The notes below the pieces were generated by a model that saw only the letters and a list, made by a program, of their open reading frames with translations, was not told the origin of the DNA and made no database searches. Shown here one piece after another: positions 49,901 through 58,601 of a DNA stretch of 64,000 nt. The DNA is from Lottia gigantea (taxonomy: Eukaryota; Mollusca; Gastropoda; Lottiidae): NCBI RefSeq assembly GCF_000327385.1, contig NW_008707002.1, forward strand, positions 796,849 through 860,848, in the 5' to 3' direction. The position numbers were made by a program, and so were the translations under genes. Position 1 is the stretch's first letter. Each line of letters begins with the position of its first letter.

Positions 49901-51652
49901 GAGCACAGTAACGAATAGTTAACATAATGTTCAGATAGATTAGATCGTTTCACATCGTAAATTATCCTCTTTCCTTTATAACCTTCAGAATATATCAAAA
50001 CATCGACTGGCACCTGACTGTGGACATTGCATTTGATTTCATTCTCTCGGGGTTTATTAGTTGATCGACTATAAGACGATGTTATCTTTGCTGGGTCTGT
50101 AAATAAGAAAAATAAGTAATTTACTAGAATTGATTAGAGCTCAATTAAAACTGCCGAATAAATTTTTTAAAATAAAGTAATCTGAAATGGAGAGAATATT
50201 CCAGGTATACCACCAGACGTCAGTGGCTTTTTCTTCTGGAACTTGTTCGATTATTACAGCATTCGACAATCTGTAAAGCTGAATCTGTCTCGGCAATGAA
50301 ATGTGGATTTCGTTGTCTTCTTGGGCGAGACTCTTTACCTCCGGCATTTTACAATTATTAAGAAATAGAAATATTGCGACCTGAATATAGTCCTTATCTT
50401 TACAGCCCTTCAGGAGATAATTCTGGCATAAAATCATACATTTGATATTTTATTGTGACTATCGGTTTACCAATTATACTTTCTATAATAATCTTGATAC
50501 ATATCGTACGATAATTTGATAGATAAAATATCAGAATCACGTAATCACGTGACAATATTGACTCAGTTCCGGTAAATAATGGCTGCCATTCATTACTGTG
50601 ATATATTATTGCAGAGCGATAGAAGAACTGTAGGCCATTTGTTATTTCATGGTAAAAAAAGGTTTTTCAAATAGAATCAAGCATTATAATATTTGTAATA
50701 TGAAAAAAGCAAAACAAACAAACTAGAAGGTACAATTCTTGACGGATTATGATGAAACTTACTATATTATCTCTAATATCGCAAAGAAAAATCATCAAAA
50801 AATATTTAACAGAAGTTTTTGCTGTTGTTTATCGAATTGTGTGGAGCTTGAGACTCAATTCTGATGAAACTTAGTGAAAATATTTATTATCACTCAAAGA
50901 CGAATCGTTGAGAAATTGAAATTAATCAAGAAACAAATAAGTTACAGGTCTTTGTCATTTTCGCTGGAATATTTCTGTTGGCGTATGTTACCTTGACTGG
51001 CAATCTATCTTAATAAACAACGATAACTACCTCCATTATCAATTTCTAAATCGGCTTTCTCGTTTCCATGGTAACAAGACCAGATTCCGTCATTTTGGTT
51101 GATGTTGACCACAAATATCGCAATAAGTGAATCGTTATTCATAGAAAAGTCGAAGTAACCATTGCTGGTAATACTGGTGTTGGTGATACAGTTGATATAC
51201 GGGGGTTGACATGAAAAATATGTTACTCCACCATAATCCCATTTAACAGTGTCTTTCATAGTTCCAACATTACAGATCAATTTTACAAAATTCCCATTAA
51301 CTACTTTAGCTGGTATATTTTTAATGTTAACCAATCCTAAGATAAAAAAAGCAAAAAATAAAAATCCCCCAAAAAACCAAGGAACAAATTTGAATTTGAT
51401 GACCTATATTGATAAAGAATGGTATTCTATATAAATCATTATTGTATGCATTAGAATGTTAAATTACTGCTGAGAGCTTTGTGTTCAAAACACTCCTCCT
51501 TTCATTATAATAAGATCAGGTCGAAACCCATATTCGTGAGACGATGTACTGAGATATTTAGATTGAGTTTGAGTGGAAGTTAGTTATAATAGATATATTT
51601 ACGTACCATAAACCAGACTCAACATGGACATAAACTTTACCAAACGTAACAT
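46942..51652 (-). CDS. Receptor A: Ig-mucin transmembrane protein
   Basis: Predicted exons (minus strand, 5' to 3'): 51607-51652, 51031-51336, 49818-50096, 48743-49669, 47860-47873, 47690-47722, 46942-46986; total 549 residues in one frame. Residues 1-15 are a signal peptide. Ig domain 1 (about 16-117) has Cys in 'LICNV', Trp in 'VKWDY' and Cys in 'IWSCYHG', plus an extra Cys pair. Ig domain 2 (118-210) ends in the C2-type 'YCNVTNGYG'. The third domain (211-310) is Ig-like without cysteines ('AGKYVLNLKQ'). A Thr-rich stalk has five 22-residue repeats (TALPIDAGRTTNRV type). The transmembrane helix is at about 488-512, followed by Arg/Lys. The 14-nt microexon gives 'DSVYK' and the next exon 'GYDTVQTP' (a YxxV motif). 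The last exon is read in a different frame from B and C. No known family can be named; immune-type surface receptor is an inference. Terminal exons are less certain than the first four. Confidence 0.75.
47275..47632 (-). mobile_element. tRNA-derived SINE, about 360 bp, in receptor A intron
   Basis: Read on the minus strand it starts 'aggaaccgcggtgactcggc' with an A-box-like 'gactcggcgagttaga' and a B-box-like 'gggttgaatccc'. It continues through a body with a long T run (plus-strand poly-A at 47372-47398) and ends in a tail 'acgtaaaactccattcaatt' plus 'catttcatttc'. Tail-only copies occur near 13.39 kb, 19.74 kb and 48.0 kb. No coding region. Length and layout fit a composite SINE using a LINE-type tail. 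Confidence 0.7.
48440..48600 (+). repeat. Repeat with 'agggcaayaactcatat'
   Basis: 'ttcaagagcaagggcaacaa' at 48442 and 'ttcaagaacaagggcaataa' at 48562 are followed by 'ctcatat.aaata'. A related 'caagggcaacaactc' is at 45869. I recall this motif as common in molluscan genomes; that is memory, not a search. Confidence 0.5.
48971..49294 (-). repeat. Coding VNTR of receptor A stalk, five 66-bp units
   Basis: Units start at 48971, 49037, 49103, 49169 and 49232. Four are 66 bases and one is 63 (a 3-base loss), so the frame is kept. They encode 22-residue repeats rich in Thr. Units alternate at 'gtcaatcgg'/'gtcaattgg', suggesting growth by 132-base pairs. Copy number should vary between individuals. 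Confidence 0.95.
50140..50440 (-). other. Conserved intron block shared by receptors A and B
   Basis: The minus strand has an open frame of 98 codons here (including 'KMPEVKSLAQED' and 'WWYTWNIL'). The homologous block in gene B (about 56100-56370) is over 90% identical by eye, but its frame differs after 'SLAQED' because of small length changes. It therefore does not behave as a conserved coding exon. It may be a captured gene fragment or mobile-element remnant that was duplicated with the receptor. Confidence 0.45.
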
Positions 51653-51802
51653 CTAAAATAATAATAAATCATGCAGATAAAATCTATCTTTCAATTCTCA
51701 CCATTAAAATTAATTTTCAGAATAAACAACTGAAAGATGTGCTTAAAATCAGATCACGCGAAATAGCAACAAATATAACTATTTCTATATCGATATGCGT
51801 GG

Positions 51803-52065
51803 GACAGGTTCGCCATCCGTTTAACAAATAGTATTATCGTCTTAGATACGTTATTTTTTAAATTTAAGATAATCAGTAATAGTGTTTACAGCTCATCGTC
51901 GAAATTTGAGCCTTTAAATCCATGAGTGTCCAGAATTATCCACCCGCGTTTGAATGTCATATGTAGAAAAGGTATTATGCGATCTTTGTACATTTCTAGT
52001 AGTTCTGAAGACTATTTACATAAATATTCAAGACCCAAATGAACCCTAGTATATTTAAAAGTAGA
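51803..52065 (+). repeat. MITE family C in the 5' untranslated intron of receptor A
   Basis: 'gggacaggttcgccatccgt' at the left, then 'gtttacagctcatcgtcgaa', then 'atattcaagacccaaatgaa' near the right. It lies between the coding start (51652) and the upstream donor at 52136, and gene B lacks it at the matching place. Confidence 0.7.
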
Positions 52066-52129
52066 GTACTACTTTGACAATGATATAAATCCGAGTCACA
52101 AAAATCGAAAACGTTACAACAATTTTAAC

Positions 52130-52210
52130 ACTTACCTTGACTTGCGTAGCTGACTTGAACTAAATCATATATTCAATTTTTTATAGGTTCTTTAAACAGG
52201 AAGTTGCATG
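52130..52210 (-). promoter_or_regulatory. Receptor A promoter and 5' untranslated exon
   Basis: On the minus strand: an ETS-type site 'cttcctgt' (52196-52205), then a TATA box 'tataaaaa' (52178-52185), then about 40 bases ending in the donor 'tcaag|gtaagt' (52136/52135). The acceptor 'ttattattttag' abuts the ATG at 51652. The layout TATA, short leader exon, intron, ATG is clear. ETS factors drive many immune genes in animals, but a role here is inference. Confidence 0.55.
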
Positions 52211-52239
52211 CCCTCGTTTCGCCTGAATGTATAGACTTC

Positions 52240-52640
52240 ATAAGCTACGTTTACACTGCCATAAAAATTGGCCTACTTGAAGTGAACCGTACACGGTCCT
52301 GTTGGCCGGTACGGTTTACACTCCGCTGTTTTCACTGGGCCAGAATGGTGAGTCATTAAGTAAACACCTGATCTCCAGCCAGTGGAGGCGAAAAAAAAAC
52401 GCAGGCCTTCAAAATGAAGCCAATCATTAGCTAAGGTTTGATTTTGAAGGGATTAATTTTGTCATGTTCTCAGATTGAACGATTCTTAAAAATCCGGATC
52501 AAGACCACCTCTTCTTGTGGGACACGGCCCACTTGAAACTAGCACGGTTCTGAGCCCTCTCAACCTGTTTACACTGCAACTTTTTCTGCTGAACCGGACT
52601 CGGCCCAGATAATTTGTTGCTGTCTAAACGCGGCTATAGT
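52240..52640. mobile_element. Foldback DNA element with 'cgtttacac' ends
   Basis: The left end 'agctacgtttacactgccat' and the right end 'tgctgtctaaacgcggct' are imperfect inverted repeats. Inside are 'ggccggtacggtttacac' and 'ctgtttacactgcaac', further inverted copies of the same motif. Raised GC. Its style is like the nested element at 18369-18797 ('gtttccactgac'), so the two may be related subfamilies. No transposase. Confidence 0.6.
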
Positions 52641-53254
52641 GTGATGAAATGCGATGACAAAACACCTATAAATAACTTTAAAAAGCGTTAGAAAATAAGC
52701 GATGTATGACTAAAAATACAGACTGTTTCATTGTTTATGTTAATGTAATGCGAATAGCGAAGTAAAATGATATTCGTCCCTAATATCAATTTTCATTGAT
52801 GGGAAGACAGTGGGGTTTCTAGGAAACATGTTAGGGGCCGAGAAGGGGCCACAAAATTTTCCAGATGCGCCACATGCCATTCTTACACTATGTAAAATAA
52901 TAAAAACATTCGAATGGGGGTCATAATCAACGTAACATTCGGACTCTCGTCAATTGTTTATATTACCAGTTAACCTGAATTGTGCAATCTTTTTCTATGT
53001 TTATCTAAGATAGAATATCAATTTAAATTCGCTATTGAAAAGAAAACGTTGTCTCCCTTTGTTTCCTGTCAAAAGTGTAGCGTAATTGGTGGAGTTTGAG
53101 CTGTATTAAGTTAAATCTAGACGTTTTGTTATATATACAATATGTGTATGTATATGACTTTGACACTTTTTAATTGCTAATGAGGTATTGAAACGGTATT
53201 GTCTGTAAACCGGAATAAACTGTGTACTTGAGGGATAATTCCAAATTCGGTTTA

Positions 53255-53428
53255 CTTGACTGGTTTGTATTTGCCACTGTACAATCTAATCAAATCGCTG
53301 CATTTTTTTTTATCTTCCAAGGATAGTGCCTAATGATATCAAGATATGAAGGGGTGAAGGCTAAAACCGCTAGGACTCTATAAAGTTTTAAACGTAGTTC
53401 GTAATACCTGGACATTATGAAGACGTAT
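53255..53428. repeat. MITE family A, right half
   Basis: 'tttgtatttgccactgtaca', 'caatctaatcaaatcgctgc' and the end 'acctggacattatgaagac' follow family A order. The left half is absent. Confidence 0.6.
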
Positions 53429-53691
53429 AAGTAGTGGCATTTGCCCCCCTAGAACAATGGTTTGCACTCCTAATTGTACCCCCACTTTATTTTCAACAAA
53501 TTTTCTACCTTTTTGATCCAAAATATGTGTCAGAATGCATAAAATCAATTCATTTTTTCTAAATTTTTTCAGACAACCCCCTATCTTGTGACTATGACAT
53601 TTTCAAGATAAAATAATGCCTGACTATATAGAATTTATATCAATCTAGGATTCTTTTAGAATATAGGCTAATACTGTAAATAAACAACACC

Positions 53692-56600
53692 TCAGTTGTT
53701 CAGATCTTCGTAAATATGATTGGGTGCTGAAAAAAAAAAAAATAAAGAGCCAGTTAGGCAAGATAATACAAGTTTCATTATAGGCAGTGACTATTTTCCA
53801 CATACGTGACAAATAAACCGAACCATTCAGTTTACCACGTAAATTTTGGGTGGTAAATTAGGACACCTCTAAATTTGCAGTTGCAGATAAACTGTATTAC
53901 CATAAAACAAACAGAAGCTGAGGTTGTGAGTTTGCTAGGTACAGAGGTAAGCAGTCAATTGGGCACAACTATTTTAAAGGGATTGTAAAGAGTATTTCTA
54001 AATTTGTTATGCTTATCGGGGACACTGATAGCATCAATTTGCACCATTCCAATTTTCAATCAGACGTCTGTGGTTCCTACAATTCCACTCAACTAAGTGC
54101 TATATGACGTCACCGCTCAAAAATTTGCATATTTACATATCTCATATCACAAAAATGTATGCTCAAGTGAATATGTGCACAATTGAGGTTGTGCCTAAAT
54201 CACTGTGCCCATATAACGTTGTGCCTATATGACCTGTTCCCAAATGAACGTGTGCCTAAAAGTAGTGTGCCTAAAGTACCATGTTTAACTGACTTGTGTT
54301 TAAAATATTCGTGCCTAAATGACAGTGAACCGGTAAACGACCACTAACAAAACGACAAGAAACATCAAATAATAATAAAGTTAGTCTTACCGGGTATCTC
54401 TACTGGGGTAGAATATGCTTGAAAACAACAAAATAATTTTTAAAATAGAATTATTCAAATAAACTGAACGGACTGAAGATAATTGTAAAATGGTAGACCA
54501 TATTAAAATATAACTCATTGTGGAAAACATATTGTACTAGATCTTGATATTTTATACATTGTTTAGAACGATACATACTGTTCAACATAATATAATAATT
54601 TACCTTGTTTTTATCAATAAGAGAACAAGATACACTCTATAAATCATCATTTCAAAGTCAAAATGTTTCTCAAGCCACGCCCACTTTTCAAGGACACCTA
54701 GACTTAATCAATATATTTTTTATATCAGAATGAATAACAGATTACGCCCCCTTCCCCTTAAATAAAAAAAAACTCTGAACAAACCTTCTGGTTTCCTCTT
54801 TCTTCGAATGAACCAAAATACACCGACAATAACCAGGATAAGAATAAACATCAGAAGCATCACAAACCCAGTTACTCCCAGATATACCATGATTTTGGTC
54901 TCCATTTCCATGTCGGTGGTCTTTTTCATACCGTCCATGGTTGACGTCGTGTGAATGTCTTCTGCTCGATTAGTTGTATTTCCCGCGTCAAGCATAGATG
55001 ATCGAATGGGCAAGGCTGCTGTTGATGTTGATGTTGATGTTGTTTGCGCGAAATTGATTTCAGGTCGGTTTGTTGTCTTTCCTGTGTCCATCTTAGATGT
55101 TCCTATGGGCAAAACTCTTGTGGTTGGTGTGTTAGTGGTTTCTGAATGATTGGTAATCTTGCTCGTATCCATCTTAGATGTTGGGATAGACAAAGCGGCT
55201 GTGGTTGGCGGGAAAGTGTTTTCGATTCGGTTGGTTGTCTTTCCCGTGTCAATAGTGGATGTTTCAACGCGCAAGGCTGCTGTTGTTGCTGTTTTTGAGT
55301 AAAAAAGGTTAAGGTGCACAACTTCTGTGATATTGTCTTGTTTTAGAATCAAAACATACTCTCCTGCTTTCACTTTATCGTAATCATGAATATAAAAATA
55401 GACATGGGCTGGTTCTCTTAGGGTTTGGTGTCGGCTACTTAAATTTATACCCTCGCTAATCTCTGGAAGGTCGTCTGCACCAGTTCTATATAATGAAAAT
55501 GATGGAGAAGGAAACCCTTCATAATATATCCTGAATATAGAAGTCCAATCATCGATATTCAAGGTTGTGTTGGGTAACAAGTCATATAAAATCTTCAGTG
55601 GACCTGAAATAGTAAAATTTGATGAAAATTGTTTGGTGTTCCATATTTGAACTTGCATGAAATATTTGTTTTGATCTAATAGAGATGTGTTTCCATTCGT
55701 AATAACCTCCCAACTAAAATTCTGAAATTATTACTTACATTTACCGTAATAAAGTAAAGTTTTTAAGTTAGTTGGTCCATGTCCATTTGTAACATTACAA
55801 TAAATTTTACTCTCCGAGCACAGTAAGGTGATCATTGTGGATGGAACAGAATGTTCAGATAGATTAGATCGTTTCACATCGTAAATTATCCTCTTTCCTT
55901 TATAACCTTCAGAATATATCAAAACATCGACTGGCACCTGACTGTGGACATTGCATTTGATTTCATTCTCTTGGGGTTTATTAGTTGATCGAGTATAAAA
56001 CGATGTTATTCTTGCTGGGTCTGTAAATAAGAAAAATAAGTAATTCACTAGAATTGATTAGAGCTCAATTAAAACTGCCGAATAAAATTTTTAAAATAAA
56101 GTAATCTGAAATGGAGAGAATATTCCACAAGGTATACCACCAGACGTCAGTGGCTTTTTCTTCTGGAACTTGTTCGATTATTACAGCATTCGACAATCTG
56201 TAAAGCTGAATCTGTCTCGGCAATCAAAAGTGAACTTCGTTATGTCTTCTTGGGCGAGACTCTTTACCTCCGGCATTTTACAATTATTAAGAAATAGAAA
56301 TATTGCGACCTGAATATAGTCCTTATCTTTACAGCCCTTCAGGAGATAATTCTGGTATAAAATCATACATTTGATATTTTATTGTGACTATCGGTTTACC
56401 AATTATACTTTCTATAAAAATCTTGATACATATCGTACGAATACTTGTAGTCCTAAACGACTCGCCTTTGATAAATATTTGATATATTGCAGAGCAATGG
56501 CAGAACTGTTACGGTGGGCCATCGACCAATCAAGCAATATTTGTAATATGAAAAAAGCAAAACAAACAAACTAGAAGGTACAATTCTTGACGGATTATGA

Positions 56601-57750
56601 TGAAACTTAGTATATTATCTCTAATATCGCAAAGAAAAATCATCAAAAAATATTTAACAGAAGTTTTTGCTGTTGTTTATCGAATTGTGTGGAGCTTGAG
56701 ACTCAATTCTGATGAAACTTAGTGAAAATATTTATTATCACTCAAAGACGAATCGTTGAGAAATTGAAATTGATCAAGAAACAAATAGAAAAACAATTAA
56801 GTCCAGTTTAAATCGCTGGAATATTTTACTTGCTAACAATCTTTGACAGAGCTTGTTGGCGTATGTTACCTTGACTGGCAATCTATCAAACATATCTACC
56901 TGCATTATCAATTTCTATATCATCTTTCTCGTTTCCATGGTAACAAGTCCAGATTCCATCAGTTAGGTTCTCTTTTACTTGTAAAATAACAATAATTGAA
57001 TCGCCATTGATAGAAAAGTCGAAGTAACCATTGCTGGTAATACTGGTGTTGGTGATACAGTTGATATACGGGGGTTGACATGAAAAATATGTTACTCCAC
57101 CATAATCCCATTTAACAGTGTCTTTCATAGTTCCAACATTACAGATCAATTTTACAAAATTCCCATTAACTACTTTGGCTGGCTGACTTGTAATATTAAT
57201 AAATCCTAAGATAAAAACTAAAAACATTGAATTGAATGACCTATACATACATGGAATCACATTCTATCAATCATAATTGTATGCAAAATAACATAAACCT
57301 CAAAATACTACTCAGAGCTGAAGATTCAAGATGGGTTCCCTTATTTTCATTTATGAAATTGAAAATGCTAATACTTATATGAATAGAGAGTAGAGGTGTT
57401 CTAATGACTTGGAAAAATACCAGTTTGTCTCACATGTCCATAATTAATTCATAATTAGTTAAATTAGAAGAGAATCACCATCAGAATTCCAATGAGTGAA
57501 AAGTCTCTTTTTTTGTTTATCCAGACTGTACATACATGGACATTTAAAAACTCTTAATCATACGCAATAAGAACATAATGATATGATTAAGAATACATGA
57601 TAATTCATTAGAAACACCAATTAATCAAATAGTTTGCTTAATTTGACTCTAAAAAACAAGGAAATCCATCTTTAATTTTGTGTGGATGTTAGTTGTATAC
57701 GTACCATAAACCAGACTCAACATGGACATAAACTTTACCAAACGTAACAT
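53692..57750 (-). CDS. Receptor B: Ig-mucin transmembrane protein
   Basis: Predicted exons (minus strand, 5' to 3'): 57705-57750, 56900-57205, 55739-56020, 54785-55603, 54391-54417, 53692-53726; total 504 residues in one frame. Signal peptide 1-15, almost the same as in A. Ig domain 1 is at about 16-117 (Cys in 'LICNV', Trp in 'VKWDY', Cys in 'IWTCYHG') and Ig domain 2 at 118-211 ('IYCNVTNGHG'). A cysteine-free Ig-like domain follows (212-310, 'AGEYVLILKQ'). The Ser/Thr stalk has diverged repeats of about 35 residues ('DTGKTTNR', 'DTSKITNH'). The transmembrane helix is at about 453-477, then RRKRK. The tail is 'AYSTPVEIP' plus 'APNHIYEDLNN', ending in a YxxL-type motif. B has no usable 14-nt microexon, and its next exon starts one base shorter than in C, which restores the frame. 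Function unknown; receptor role inferred from architecture. Confidence 0.78.
53975..54140. repeat. MITE family B, left half, in receptor B last intron
   Basis: 'aaagggattgtaaagagtat', 'gggacactgatagcatcaat' and 'cagacgtctgtggttcc' match the family. It breaks off after 'tatgacgtcac'. Confidence 0.7.
54165..54330 (+). repeat. Degenerate 'gtgcctaaatgac' repeat
   Basis: About nine imperfect units of 14-20 bases built on 'gtgcctaaatgaccgt' lie in receptor B's last intron, about 60 bases downstream of the 27-nt tail exon's donor. Confidence 0.7.
57325..57676. repeat. MITE family E copy 2, in receptor B intron 1
   Basis: Near-identical in layout to the copy at 5565-5892: 'agatgggttcccttatttt' at the left and 'aaggaaatccatctttaa' at the right. 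Gene A's first coding intron is only 270 bases and lacks it, so the insertion is younger than the A/B duplication. Confidence 0.75.
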
Positions 57751-58189
57751 CTAAAATAATAATAAATCATGCAGATAAAATCTATCTTTCAATTCTCACC
57801 ATTAAAATTGTTTTCCAGAAAGAACAAGAAACACCTGCCAGATAGAGGAACTCCTCTAAAAAGAGGAAATTTGGAATCCCTGAAGAAATAAGAACAACTT
57901 ACTTCCGGTATCCTCAATAAAAAAATAATAAACTGTCGTCCACTCGCCAGGGTCTGCTAGTGATATGGCTGGGATTTTTAAAGGAAGAGTTGAAATTTTA
58001 TACCAAGAAATTCATATTATATACCAAAATTTCTAATTATATAGCTATAAGTTTGCATTTTATATCAACACAAGAGCAGGAAAAATCAATAATCAGAGTT
58101 GTTATTAAAAACAGATTTTTTAAGAACTATGATAAAATGTTATAAATCCGAGATTCTGAGAAATTGGAAACGTTACAAGGTTTTCGAAC

Positions 58190-58265
58190 TTACCTGTGAA
58201 CTAATAATAGTAAAATATCATATTTTGTACAGGTTGTCAAAATGTTTCGTCTGAATGCATACGTC
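58190..58265 (-). promoter_or_regulatory. Receptor B promoter and 5' untranslated exon
   Basis: The donor 'tcacag|gtaagt' (58194/58193, minus) and the acceptor 'ttattattttag' before the ATG at 57750 match gene A. Upstream, 'ttcgtctgaatgcata' aligns with 'ttcgcctgaatgtata' upstream of A, so the promoter was duplicated with the gene. The TATA and ETS sites of A are not retained here; an AT-rich 'acaaaatatga' takes the TATA position. Confidence 0.45.
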
Positions 58266-58601
58266 CCATATTATATATATTACAGGCAAGGGTGGGGGTG
58301 GAGGGGGGGTGGGGTCTTCATCAGTTTATATGGTATACTTCTGGGTTTTATTGTACAACGTTTCAACAATTTACATTCAAATGATTATTCTTTTTTCTTT
58401 GTATTATTTCAAACATGGAAATAAAACACACGAACGTAGTTCACAGTCATTTTGAAAAAAAGCCATAACATTTCAACAAAGCCTTCAAATCACACAGGCT
58501 TGGAAAAGGCTAAAAATATGATTTGAAGGCTATCTTGAAAACTTACAGCAATTTTTAAAGTTCGACTTATTAATAGGTAGGGGTTGCTTTAAAGTCTCAA
58601 A

